Positions 24,048-36,600 of a stretch of DNA of 64,000 bases are shown piece after piece. The notes under the pieces are model-generated. The model saw only the letters and a program-made list of their open reading frames with translations, did no database searches and had not been told where the DNA came from. Each line of letters opens with the position of its first letter. Position 1 is the first letter of the stretch. Source of the DNA: Entonaema liquescens (lineage: Eukaryota; Ascomycota; Sordariomycetes; Xylariales; Xylariaceae); contig CADCSX010000025.1 of the NCBI GenBank assembly GCA_902805475.1, forward strand, positions 682,001 to 746,000. Reading direction: 5' to 3'. A program made the translations under genes and the position numbers.

Positions 24048-25738
24048 TCGATCCATCCATACGGAGATCGGAACCGGAACCGGAACCGGAATAACAATAA
24101 AGAAATAACACTAAAATTGTCCCAACTAAAGGAAAAAACACCCCCATACATACATACATACCCCGGGGTTTCTACGACTACTGCTAATACTTGTGCACGT
24201 GCTACTGTGGTACCAAGGATGGGGACAAGAGGCGCCCCGGGAGGAGAAAGGGAGGATGGACCTGGACCTGGACCGGACTGGAACTTTCGAACTAGGCTCG
24301 CGGCTGGTTGGTTGCACAAACGGGTTTATTTTAATAAAGGCGGCCGGTGGCTTGTGTACGTGTGGCCGGGGGCGGCAGTGGCGGTGGTGGTGGTGCAGTA
24401 TATACCTACATTACATCGACTTGACTGCATTTGCGCGGCGTTTATGTTTGCTTGTTTTTTTTTCTCGGGTTCTAAGGGGCGAGGAGCAGCAGCACTACTT
24501 TGTTTTTTTGTTTTTTTTTCACTTTTCTTCTGATATTCTTGTTTTTGTTTCTTGCGTTTTTCGCACGGCCGGCATGGAAATGATTTCTTCATTTTTCTTA
24601 CGCGAAAGCGTTTTTTTTTTTTTTACCAACCTTTTTTTATGCTTGGCAGCATGAGGCGCGAGACGTGCCCACGAGATGAGATAGGAAAGAGAAGAAGACA
24701 AGGGAAGAGAAGGGAAGACGAAAGTTGGTTGATATCAAGCAAATATCAAAAAATGCCATCCATGTATGTTGATGTTCAAATGTGTAGTTGTAATGCGGAT
24801 GGGCTGTAGCGGTAATGCGCGCAGCTGAAAACGCTATGTATTCAAGAGAATTGGTTTGCTGCTACTATTTGCGTCTTTGCTTAAAAGTGACTTACTTACC
24901 TACTGAGTATATTCGTGATTGGACTTAATGTGAATGTGTTAAGAATTGCGTTCGGGTTGGTTTAACCCGATCATCATGCTCCACGGACTACATGACTCTA
25001 AATCAGCACATGAAGCATTAAAAACAACTTCGCCTTAAACTTGAAACTTAAGGATCGTGTCGTGTAAAGTGCGCATCTGAGCATTGCCTTCGTTCGTATT
25101 GCCTTAACCTCGTACGAGAATTTGTAATAGTTAATATCCCACCGAGCTCGAGGACATGCACTAGGAGTTTGCTTTAATTTTGTTCGCTCGACGCAAAAGA
25201 AACGGTGAGGTGTAGACAAGCCGCACCATTCGCCTCGGCGCGGCCGTTAGTATCAAGAACGGATCCGGCACCGCCGAGAAGCGTCCAGAAAAAGATTTTC
25301 CCAATCAACTGCCACGGGACCTTGTCTAGTCTATGCGATCGGACCAAAAACAGCTAGCGGTGATTGACAACTAGGATAGTTGCCGTCTATCTCGCGTTGA
25401 CGTAATTAAGATATGCTGTAGATCTTAACAGAGCACGTGTGGTGTAAGTGGTGTAAGTTAGGTATGTAAGTATGTTAGTCGGTGAGAAAGATGCAATTGC
25501 TTTCAAGAACGAATTACAGAGAATGGAGATGATGAATTAAACGATCGATTGATCCTCACACCCTATCGATAACTTTCGCATAGCAAGAGGACCAATCAAT
25601 TATGTTATAGTCGAGTTGTTTTATCAGGATAATAGACCGAGTCGGACCGTCTCCGCTACCAAAGTGCCTCCTAAATCGTCTGTTACCATTATTAGGGACC
25701 GAGGGGGAAACCCACAGCGCACGATTAGTACCTATTTA
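24048..25738. other. Cyk3 3' region and intergenic DNA
   Basis: 1.7 kb with long T-runs (24456-24632), a CATA microsatellite and no convincing gene. Frames here are low complexity. Confidence 0.55.
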
Positions 25739-26802
25739 TGGCGGACCATAGGAGCCACTTTGCCAAAATCGATTTTAGGTAGCCGTAAGGGGTAATTTAT
25801 CCTTAGCGTACGCACAAGCCATATACATCACATCTACTTATACGTAATATAAGTCGCATATAACTATTAAATATATATTTTAAGCTTGATAATAAAGACT
25901 TTAACGTTTCGTACGAGGTTATATATAGTTAAATCTTTTATTTAAAATTTTATTTTAAATAATTTATTTTAATAAATTATTTAATTTATTTAATTTATTT
26001 AATTTATTTAATTTATTTAATTTATTTAATTTATTTAATTTATTTAATTTATTTAATTTATTTAATTTATTTAATTTATTTAATTTATTTAATTTATTTA
26101 ATTTATTTAATTTATTTAATTTATTTAATTTATTTAATTTATTTAATTTATTTAATTTATTTAATTTATTTAATTTATTTAATTTATTTAATTTATTTAA
26201 TTTATTTAATTTATTTAATTTATTTAATTTATTTAATTTATTTAATTTATTTAATTTATTTAATTTATTTAATTTATTTAATTTATTTAATTTATTTAAT
26301 TTATTTAATTTATTAAATAAATTATTAAATAATTTATCGAGTAATTTATTAAATAATTTATTTAATTTATTTAATTTATTATTTATTTTTAATAAAATAA
26401 ATAAATAAATATTTAAATATATAAATTTTATATAAAAATTAAAATTTAATAAATTACATTATATATAATAAAATTTAATAATTCGAAAAATTATATTAAA
26501 TAAACGATATAAATTATATTATAAATTATATTATAAATTATATTATAATTATATATAATTTCGTTTAAAATATTTATTTAAATAAAATATAATTTTTTTA
26601 AAATAATATATAATTTTTTTATAAAAATATTATTATTTTAACAGGTTATTTATAATAATATATTTATTTAAACTATATAAAACGTAAATATTAACTATTA
26701 AATTTTAAGTATCCGATCGATAAAATCAATTTGCGCTTGATTAAATCCGGTTTAGTGGCCGACCAAAATCGATTTTGGCAAAGTGGTATATATGGTCTGC
26801 CA
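25739..26802. mobile_element. AT-rich inverted-repeat DNA element (degenerate, non-autonomous)
   Basis: The ends are imperfect inverted repeats of about 38 bp beginning TGGCGGACCATA on the left and TGGCAGACCATA on the right (read inward), both followed by CCACTTTGCCAAAATCGATT. An 8-bp direct repeat, TACCTATT, sits at 25729-25736 and 26803-26810; on the left two extra bases (TA) separate it from the end, so the target duplication could be the 8-mer (hAT-like) or the dinucleotide TA (mariner-like). The interior is more than 85% A/T, has no coding frame and contains the 8-bp satellite. This is what repeat-induced point mutation leaves of an old transposon; the class is not certain. Confidence 0.8.
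25975..26314. repeat. Satellite array, unit TAATTTAT, about 42 copies
   Basis: An almost perfect head-to-tail array of an 8-bp unit, about 340 bp long, inside the AT-rich element. The edges decay into related units (for example AATTTATTAAATAA to the right). A further 11-bp repeat (AAATTATATTAT type) lies at 26512-26546. Confidence 0.95.
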
Positions 26803-28429
26803 TACCTATTAGTCAAGTACCTAATGAATGGGGAACAAAACAATAGATCGATAAACGATATCAATTAATCCTGCATATTTAATTCTTACCTTAAAAAAAA
26901 AAAATTTACCTAATGAATCATCACCATCGCATCAATTAAGCTTTCAAAAATTCTCTACGTTGCATCCTTTTTCTTATTGTTGTTGTTACTTACCTACATA
27001 CTTACCCCTGATCCCTCATTCGATCGCCTGTAACATGACATAAGCATAAAGGCACCAGCTTCTTCTAGAACAGCCGCGGGAGATGAAGAAGTGTACATAT
27101 GAACAACTAAAATAAAGATTTTGGGCGCGCCAGGGGTCCGCCGACCAATGACCACGCGCAAAAAGCAGCGCGCGGAGCCGCATTCGCCCAGGGACCCCGT
27201 CGAGCCAACGACAAAACGGCCGACGCTATCGCCGCGGCTCCACAATGAAGCCGAGTGAGCACCAGAACTGCTCGCTGCTTTTCCTCCTTCTCTGCAAATC
27301 GTATTTTTTTTTCTATGTTGTGTCTGTCGGTCGTTGGGAAAAAAGAGACAAGACAGATAGATAGACAAATGGGAGTAGAGCTGCGCGCCATGGATCGTGA
27401 TAAAAAAAAAACAATTGTAGGTAGGTATGTAAGTGGGATGGATGGATGGATAGGCTTCTCCTCGCCTGTACTTTGCTTCTCACCGGTCGGCCCGGTGTGA
27501 AAGGGCCTTTCTGGGGGGGAGGGATGGTGGGAAGGAACTTTTGGTTGCGTATTTTTCGTCTCTTGGCTAATGGCCGGTGGAGTTGTCGTTATTTCCTGGA
27601 GGTGTTTTGACGAACGGAGATCGCTGGCGCCAAGTATGGGTATGGGGAAAGAGGCAAAAAAGACCTTATTTTTTTGGTTTCTTTTCTTTTCTTTTCCCAC
27701 ATGGTTGGGTTTCCCTTCACCTCGGGGGCTGATCCGTAGTACGGGGGACACGACTAGGTCGGGGTTGGTGCTACACTCCGCCTGCTCTCGATCCTGATAC
27801 GAGCCTATTAGACCGAGTTTTTTTTTTTTTTTTCGCGCTGGCGCTCGTTCGCTCGCCAGACATGTCATCTTTCGACATTAAACCATTGCAGGATTACATC
27901 CCCGAGTTCCCCATGGGATGATGGTGGTATGGATTAGGCCGAGAACATCGCATGCGCATGTATGTGTCAGGAAGCGAGAGTTCTTCTGAAGGTTTACAGA
28001 AAGTGGATTAAAAGGTAGTTATATTTTCTATTGTGCTGTTTAATTATTGGGACTACTGGCAATCTTAAATCAAATCCATGGGGGCTGGGTTGATTTGACT
28101 TGCAACGCCAGAACCAGATTGATAACTTTAATCGATATTCAATAAAATGAAACTCAATAAAATGAAACGTCAAAACAAAGAACAACCCCCCAAAGTAAGA
28201 ATGTGACATGTTGTGGGGGTCGGGACACCGTCGTGGGATTGCATGACGCGTGTAACAAACTCGGGATGAATGCAACCTACACCTCCCAAGCCTCCCAAGC
28301 CTCCCAAGCTATGGCACCTCGTCATTATTCCAGAAACTTAATATACTCTAAACTAGTTAGTTAGGTATAAAAAGTCGGAGCTAGTTCTAGCTAGGTTTAT
28401 AAGACCGTGAACCCCGAGGGGATAGGTGT

Positions 28430-28565
28430 CCGGGGGGTCTGGAGTGCTCTGGGCATTTTGCGGGTTTGTCCTCGTGCGTTGCGCGTGGGGACGCTTGCTG
28501 GGTTGATGATGTGGATAATATGCCAATTTGGGGATTGTCTAGTTTAATTCAAATCTCGTCTGGGG
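28430..28565. promoter_or_regulatory. Cluster of CreA/CRE1-like sites
   Basis: Three matches to SYGGRG on the plus strand (CCGGGG at 28430, GTGGGG at 28485, CTGGGG at 28560) lie 400-540 bp upstream of the hexose transporter start, with a fourth (GTGGGG) near 28212. CreA mediates glucose repression in filamentous ascomycetes. The motif is short, so functional status is inference. Confidence 0.45.
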
Positions 28566-28676
28566 AGTGGAGGTGGGTCTTAAAGTCTTCAGGAGCTAAA
28601 AGCTAGAAGAGATCTAATAAACTTGTGCCGTGGTGTTGGGTTTAGATCACATAGGAAAAACCTACCTTACGCATCG

Positions 28677-28686
28677 TATTTAAAAA
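28677..28686 (+). promoter_or_regulatory. TATA-like element and CT-rich leader of the transporter gene
   Basis: TATTTAAAAA at 28677 is followed by a strongly pyrimidine-rich tract (about 28696-28800), typical of highly transcribed fungal genes. The leader to the ATG at 28972 would be about 200-280 nt. Confidence 0.5.
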
Positions 28687-28971
28687 AGGATCTGACTCCC
28701 CCCTTGATCTATTACATCTCTCTCTTCCTCTCTCGGTTCCTTGTCGCTCAGAAACCCTTCACTTCTTTTTAATTTCTTTACTACCCACCACCCCTCCAAA
28801 ACCTTACCTGCCTAGCAACCATATAACGATTTACTTGGTGCCTAGTATCTCGTCATATTTGCTAAACCTGCCTTGCGCAACCAACTTCTTACACAATCAC
28901 CAACCATCAACTCTCACCATCACCATACCTGTCCGTTAAATAAACCGATAGCGGCTTAAGTTTCCTCTATC

Positions 28972-30647
28972 ATGGCAGGCGGTGCCGTGGTCCAGGGGTC
29001 TGCTGACCCCAGCCGGGTCGAAGCACCGGTTACCCTCAAGGCATACCTTATGTGTGCTTTCGCCGCCTTCGGTGGTATCTTCTTCGGTTACGACAGTGGT
29101 TATATCAACGGTGTCATGGCGATGCCTTACTTCATCCACCAGATCGAGGGTCCCAACGCTACTGCACTTACTGGTGACCACAAGTCTCTCATCACTTCGA
29201 TTCTATCTGCTGGTACCTTCTTCGGTAAGTACCTAACTAATAATATTTCTTATTATATTATCGTGCATTAGGTAGAAATTTGATTAGCTAACTGCTGATA
29301 TCAGGTGCCCTTATCGCCGGTGACCTTGCCGATTGGTCAGGTCGACGTACTACTATCATTGGCGGCTGCATCATCTTCCTTATCGGCGTTGCCCTTCAGA
29401 CTGCCTCGTCCGGTTTGGCTCTTATTGTGGCAGGTCGTCTTGTTGCTGGTTTCGGTGTCGGTGCTGTCTCTGCAATTCTCATCCTCTACATGTCCGAGAT
29501 TGCCCCTCGCAAAGTCCGTGGCGCCCTTGTTTCCGGCTACCAGTTCTGCGTGACTGTCGGTCTGTTGCTCGCTTCGGCCGTCGACTATGGCACTCAGAAC
29601 CGAACGGACAGTGGTTCTTACCGCATCCCCATCGCCCTTCAGATGCTTTGGGCTCTTATCCTCGGTATCGGTCTTTTCTTACTCCCGGAATCCCCCCGAT
29701 ACTTTGTCAAGAAGGGAAAGCTCGACGACGCTGCTAAGGTGCTCGGGCGTCTGCGCGGCCACTCTGTCGAGACGGAATACATCCAGGACGAACTTGCCGA
29801 GATCATTGCGAACCACGAGTACGAGATGTCGGTTGCCCCCGAAGGAGGATACTGGAGCACCTGGATGAACTGCTTCCGAGGCTCCTTGACAAAGAGCAGC
29901 AGCAACCTCCGACGAACTATCTTGGGAACTTCGCTGCAGATGATGCAACAGTGGACCGGTGTGAACTTCGTGTTCTACTACGGAACCGAATTCTTCAAGC
30001 AACTCAATACCATCCGAAACCCGTTCTTGATCTCCCTCATCACCACTCTCGTCAACGTCTTCTCGACCCCTATCTCGTTCTGGAGTATGGAAAAGATTGG
30101 TCGCCGACCTCTTCTCCTCTGGGGTGCTCTGGGCATGGTTATCTGCCAGTTCATCGTTGCCATTCTGGGCACTGTCACCCAAGCCGACCCCGCTGTTAAG
30201 GCTATGATTGCCTTCATCTGCATCTACATCTTCTTCTTCGCCAGCACATGGGGTCCTGGAGCTTGGGTCGTCATCGGCGAGATCTACCCCCTACCCATGC
30301 GTGCCCGTGGTGTCGCCCTCTCGACTGCCAGCAACTGGCTGTGGAACTGCATCATCGCCGTTATCACCCCGTACATGGTTGACCCCGACAAGGGCAACCT
30401 TGGCCCCAAGGTCTTCTACGTCTGGGGAGGTCTCTGCACTCTCTGCTTCATCTACGCCTACTTCCTGATCCCCGAGACCAAGGGTTTGACTCTGGAGCAG
30501 GTAGACCGCATGTTGGAGGAGACGACGCCCCGAACATCCGCCAAGTGGGTACCTCACTCTACGTACGCTGCTGACATGGGCTTCACCGACAAGGCCGCTG
30601 TATCCAACGTGGAGCATGCCAATAAGGAAGAGGTTCTGGACGTTTAA
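28972..30647 (+). CDS. MFS hexose transporter (sugar porter family)
   Basis: Exons 28972-29224 and 29305-30647 (intron 80 nt, GTAAGT...CTAAC...ATCAG, phase 1) give 531 residues, the usual length for fungal hexose/H+ symporters, with about 12 membrane segments. Sugar-porter signatures are present: GGIFFGYDSGYINGV in helix 1, DLADWSGRR in loop 2-3, PESPRYFVKKGK before the central loop, QQWTGVNFVFYYG in helix 7, and PETKGLTLEQVDRM at the end of helix 12. It resembles the Sordariomycete/Aspergillus glucose transporters of the MstA/HXT group; substrate (glucose most likely) and affinity are inferred. Codons are strongly biased to C/T at third positions, and the promoter has TATA, CT-rich and CreA-like features, suggesting high, carbon-regulated expression. 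Confidence 0.95.
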
Positions 30648-33600
30648 TAACGAAGCAAACGACGTAAAGCAGCACGAGGGGGTGCTCTGGGTATGGGTAT
30701 TTTACATGATCACTTTTGGCATTCGCATTAGCATGTCGTATTATTAGTATTAAGAAGCTATGATAATTCCAAACAAACAATTGGGCGATTCAACTTTTCA
30801 AGGTGTTGAGTGAAGTAAACACGAACGTACAATGACCTATGCTAGTTTCTCAACGTCCCATCAGCAACCTTAGAGTAGTTCTGACTTTGTCTCGGCGGTG
30901 CCCGTGCATGTAGAAAACTCGAAGCCAAATTTGCACGTAGTCTTTAGCTTCATATCCAAGAGCTTAGTCCTAATATCAAGCAAAGCAATGGCAATAGAAC
31001 AATCCGGCTTCCCGCATTAAGACTTTATCCCTACAAGTAAACCATCTAGATTTTCCAGGCCAACTAAACATCATATCCAAATCGTAGTGACAGCAGGCTC
31101 ATACACATAAAAAAGTTAGAACATGAATTAGTCTGTAGATCTATATACGGCCACCGGTCCTGCCTACACCTGAATATACGTCTGAAAGCATGTTACCCAG
31201 GAGCATATACGCTTGAGTTGTAAACCCACGATGGTGTCAGTCAGCGGATTCTATATACCCTGAAATATTAGATTCGGCCCGGCGTATTCCATATCAGAGC
31301 TTCAAGCTATCGTGCACCTAGTATGAGTAAGTTAGCCCGCCCGGAAGCCCTTCCGGGTTCGGCGCAAAGCGATGAGCAAAACCATTCCGCCATCCTGTCC
31401 TTGTCGGAATGCATACAGGAACTAGGTATAGTGAGTTCATAAAACCCTCAATAGTGGAATAGAGTAGGCCCTAACTCGGTCCGAGGCACTACGCATGGAT
31501 CGCATTTGCTTCAGGCACCAACGCGTCCGACACTCATACAAACAGACAATCTTGTTGAAGCTTAGCTTGATGTCATTTCCCACGAAGTCTGTTCGCGAGA
31601 GCTAATAGCCCTAAGCCCTAAAGGCCAATTCGACCACTCATCCGGTGTTGGCAGTTGTACTGGCTACCTTAACTTCCCAGAGGAATCAGCGCGTGCTTGC
31701 CTCGAGCCAAGTATTAGCATGCAGATAGAAAGAATCCTTACTAACTGAACAAGTCTAAGTGTCGAAACCCTCGTGGCCACTCCAGCCGACCCGCATGACG
31801 AAGATGTCATGAGGCATCCGGAAGAAAGGGCTTGGCAGTTGTAGTTGAAATGTAGTGGAAAAGTCTGATAGAACGTGGGGGCGACCTGAGAGACGCATCG
31901 GTCCTTCTATCGATGGGTAGAGTCCGACTCCAGCGTCCCATTCCTGCGCGATGTGTGGCACGTATGGCCTCATCACCAACGCACATCTAGTATGTACCTA
32001 GCATGGGCAGTCAGACATACTTACCGATAGCCGCGCTTGGAAAAGCTTACCCAAGTTTTCTCGGGAAGTAATGTGTCGCATCCACACGTCCGCAGGCTGC
32101 CGAAAAAGTACGGGTAAGCTAGTCCCGCAAAGGCCAGAAGTTCGTGAAGTTTAAGTTCCGCGAGCGAATAGGCGCTATGGCATCTCGACCAGTAAGAGTG
32201 CAGGATCCTCAGACATCGAAAGCATAAGAAACCAGGGACCGCACAGAGTTTCCTGGTAACATCATATCACAGGGCTGGTCCGGTGGCTAACACTTTTCCT
32301 CTTGTAGGATATTTCGTATTAGCCGGTGGTAGACTCCAGTCGAACCTTGTCCGGTATTTCCCAAAGCGGTTGGGGCTAACGGGACAGCTACCGTCGGTAG
32401 CGAATGATCAAGCATCTTCAGACTTTACCCATCCAAATATTAGGAGAGTAAACTAGATACCATACAATGTATGCTATCGGGAATTGTGATCGAATATTTC
32501 ACCCATAGCTCTTGGCGCTGAGACGCGGAAAATAGGCACGGCATAGACACAAGCTTCTCACTTGAATCCAGAGGACAATAGTTCTTAGCTGATTGAAACC
32601 TAATTGAAGATACATTGCATATCACGACGAATATTTACACCTATATAAGATATTTTTATGCAACAACCTTATCCCGAAAGCTGGCTCACCGGGGGCGTAA
32701 GACAGCGGAGGGCTGCTACTTGGCTTCCGAGACCAGGATATAAAGACGGAGCGAATACACCCTGTCAATAGGATAGAATATGATATTTCGATTTGGGACA
32801 CGAGGACTCTGGAGTGGGCTATTGTTGGCTAAGGAGGATAGTGTCGGATGGGGTACAGCTAAGCAGATATACCATGGGCAAGAACCTCCTCATTTGGGAC
32901 GGATACTGCCTCGATTACCCACGTGCCATAAATTCATGTAGCGAACCATCTTCGGCTCATGCAATGAGGTGGGAAGGACAAAGTGTTGGACCATTACGGG
33001 CTATACCGTATGAATTAATGCAAGCATGCAGGCCAGGATGATGGAGGTGGATAGATTGGTGAGATCCATCAGCATTTCCGTGCAGGTCAATGATCCGTAT
33101 TAAGCAACCTCTGCTAGGGAATTCCGTCGCAATGCTCGGTGTATCAAAATTCCTAGACTTTGATTCAGCAGCATACAGATTAGGAGATTTAAGAAATCTT
33201 TAACTATAGCACTGGGAAGTTCAATCAACACGAGTTCTGTGCTAGCCGCTAGGGGAGGGCCTCTCTTCCTTTGTTGCTTGAGACATACTCATAGTCGCGC
33301 ACCTCGATTTGGTGTGTATACGTTCCACTGTCGGGTTCCATGAAAGTAGATGGGTCTCATCGCGTGATGCCCGATGACCAACTAATGGAAAACTCATACT
33401 ATAAAGTAACCCATGTATGGGTTTGTATGAAAACGACCAGGCGAAAGCCAGGTCCCAGAGGGGATGTGCTAGGAGCATTATTCCTGCTCGGTGGTTTCCA
33501 ACCACGCCGACATATCGAGCTTGCCCGTCTCCTAAGCTTGCTCATTAGTTTAGCCGTATTGCTATGCCTGGTGCTTCTCGTAGCGAGTTGTCATAGTAGG

Positions 33601-36600
33601 ATAGGCCACACGCAAGCAAGTAGTGTGCATTACATCTAGAAGCTGTTAGCCTATTCCTTATCGAGGGAGTAAATACAATATGCGTAGACGCTTCAACTCT
33701 ACACCATCAAGCAACAAGCTCGCAAGCCAACGTCGTAATGTGGCTTAGGCTGCTCCAGCTTGACCGTTGGAGTCTCGGGTATGCTTCACGTAGTCTACTG
33801 ATTGGGTTGGAAAAAGTAGACATGTTACTGCGAGGGTTATCCGTACGTACCCAGGTAGTCAGAAGACAAGGGGGATAAAACGCCGAGAAGTTAGAATCTA
33901 AATTTTACCTGCAGTACAATACAGTACAGCTGCCATGGCCGGTGTCTGGCTGAACACGAGCCTGCCCAATCGGCACGTTCCTTGAGACGTCCTTTGTGAG
34001 CACAAATTCGACCTTACGATGTGGCGGAAGCAACACGGTAGTGCCAAGGATCTACCTTGCAGACCAGCATTGATATACGTTCGGTGGTGCTTTACTGATA
34101 ATGCATGTGAAGAGCTGTAGTTGAGCCAATTACTATATTCTAGGTTATTTCTAACGTCTAGTCTTGAACAGTCAAGATACGAGGGCTATGATAGAGGATG
34201 GCCATTAGAGTGTTCGGGAGTTCACACGTGGGAATATCAACATATGTGCTAGAGACAACGACGAAATGATGGGGCAATAGGTGCAGAAAGTTGGCGCAGG
34301 TGGCTTGGAGTCTCGGACAACCGTCATGTTGTATGTATTTTGAGGTTGCCTTAGACCGTAAAAAGAAGCCCTCCAGCTAGGTAAAGTCGGTTCCCGTCCT
34401 CCATACTTCTTCATTCCTTGATCTCGGGGTCCGGTCAACAGCTAGGACTCAGAACTCCGGGACGGCTTCCTGCATAGACTTATCCATAATTTTCGAGACC
34501 CAATATTGTAGTCTCAGAAGCGTGGGTACGGCTCAGGCATAGGTTAGGGTGAAAATTAGGTGGCTTTTTTTTGTACAACGGAGAACCTTGATCGCGATGA
34601 AGCATGTTATCAAATAGACCCTGAGGAGTGGTATCTCATTCCTCGTTAATATGTTACAGGAGACGAGCAGTACCTTAGCAGAGTAATTACGGGGGAATCG
34701 TCCGTGAGGAAAGTTATGGAGATGAGTATCCATTATGGCGTGTGAAGGCCGAAGCTCATACGTACGAATACGTAGGAAGTGTTAGAGGTTGTAGAAAGGG
34801 AAGCGCTTTTTTGGTGGATAGGCGCGGTAAACGGCGACTGCATAGGAAGGGTGCACCCTGCCATACCTTGACCCTGACATCACCGTAGGAAAGCTAGGTA
34901 CCCCTGGGTAAATCCTTATCGATAGGACGTTGTCCCTTCCTTGTCTTGTTACGGCTATGGCGTACAACTTAGCATTTCAACAGCGAAGGGATGGAAACAC
35001 ACGGAGAAACCACGACCTACATGTAAGTGAGGTTAATAATAAAGGAGACTCACATGAGAAAAACATCGGGTACGTTTGTATATGCATTTTAATCGCAAGG
35101 TATCTAAGTACCTTAAATAAGGTCAATCATACCTCATACACATGTTAACACATATGCGGATTGCTACGGAATCAAACATTATAATCGTCTTCGATTTAAC
35201 CACTACCGAGTTATACCTAAACCAAAGTTTTACCTAAACCAAAGTTTTACTAAAGAGGTATTGTCGCATTTCAGCTCAGCCCTACAGCTAATAACCGTTA
35301 AGTTTAAACCTTGCATAGTGGTATTGAATAATAAGAATTAATTACAGAATATATTATCTAGATTGACGAGTAGTCTAGTAGGAGGTTGTCAACCTAGGGT
35401 CTAACACCCCCCAGTTGACCTCGGTATATACGTGTACTTTAGTTGAGTTACAGTATATTGCAGTATTACCTTTAGGTAATGTTCAATTAAACTACACCTT
35501 CCCAGGAATCCTGCTCTAGATTCTCTGGGTTGCTGTGTCCCCTTGAGTAGCTTAGCTACAATTATACTGTGCAACAGACGGAAGTAACGTGTACGAAGCA
35601 TGCAAGACGCTTTAACTTGGATTAGGGTTTGCTCGTATATTACCTTGAGGTAGCTACATCCTACACATGGTATGTACCTGCATAAAGGAGCATAGATACT
35701 TGGGTACCAATTACCTTCCTTTCGTAAGGTAGTTCCCAACTTGGAGCTGCCACGCCTTGCGACTGGAGTTTGGTTATCTTAGGTAATGTTATGTACCTTA
35801 GGTAAGCTAATAGAGACGAAAACAGCACAGAGTCACATCGAAAATCGATCTCATGTCCAGAACCGCCTAAAAATACGCCCCATCTTGTGCGGGTGTCCAA
35901 AATATCCAATTGATTCATGTAATGCATCTAGTTGCGCGTTGCGCGTCAAACTCAGCCCGGCTTCAGTCTCGATGGTCAATAACCGAAATAACACTTCTGA
36001 GTATGCCGGCACGCGGAGATTCAACGTTACTTTGGATCTAATTCCTTCTGCGAGCACTATTTCGGGACCTTCTCGCGATGGTGAGGGTGAGGGTGCAGGT
36101 GGGTATCTCCCCAAGCGTTATAGCAGTTTCAGGTTCACATAGGTTCGAATGGCGGAGGCGTTCTGTGGTCAGCCAACAAAAACGTCGTGCCGAACGGAAT
36201 CACGTCTGGCGACAGTAAAAACCCTTGCCGACGCGGCAGAATCGCATGACATGGTTCAGACCCGAGGCTAGTTTGCGCAAGATGTTGAAAATACGGCCCC
36301 GGGAACTATGACTGCCGTTCATCATCTACCGCATCGTCCCCAAGATTATCAGTTTGATAGCTCGTTCGCCGCCTCAATCCTTGCATCAGATCTCTCGAGA
36401 TGGTAGGTCGCTATACCTTGGCACCGACTAACAATTGGTATGCGTGCACCTTACTACTTGGTATGGCGCCCTTGTAGGTATTTGCACTTGGAGCGGCAGG
36501 TCGATAGCTCGCAGCGGGGTGTTGAAACTTGTGACGCCACCCGCACGCTGGCGAGATTTGCCTATTTATATCCTGCTGCAATTATGCCTACCTACCTATG

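Larger units (their letters stand above)
26803..28971. other. Intergenic region and promoter of the hexose transporter
   Basis: About 2.2 kb. It has a poly-T run at 27819-27834, a CCTCCCAAG tandem repeat at 28283-28310 and the putative regulatory sites listed separately. The 253-codon minus-strand frame at 27107-27868 is low complexity (Lys/Ser/Pro-rich, built on T-runs) and is not accepted as a gene. Confidence 0.55.

Noticed and set aside
23590..24108. 172-codon frame overlapping the end of Cyk3
   Set aside because: Part of it (GKILRLMRKEER) is the Cyk3 C-terminal region displaced by a frameshift; the rest is an out-of-frame shadow.
27107..27868. 253-codon minus-strand frame upstream of the hexose transporter
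   Set aside because: Low complexity (poly-Lys from a 16-nt T-run, Ser/Pro-rich), no domain, no supporting splice or promoter signals, and it overlaps the AT/T-rich intergenic zone.
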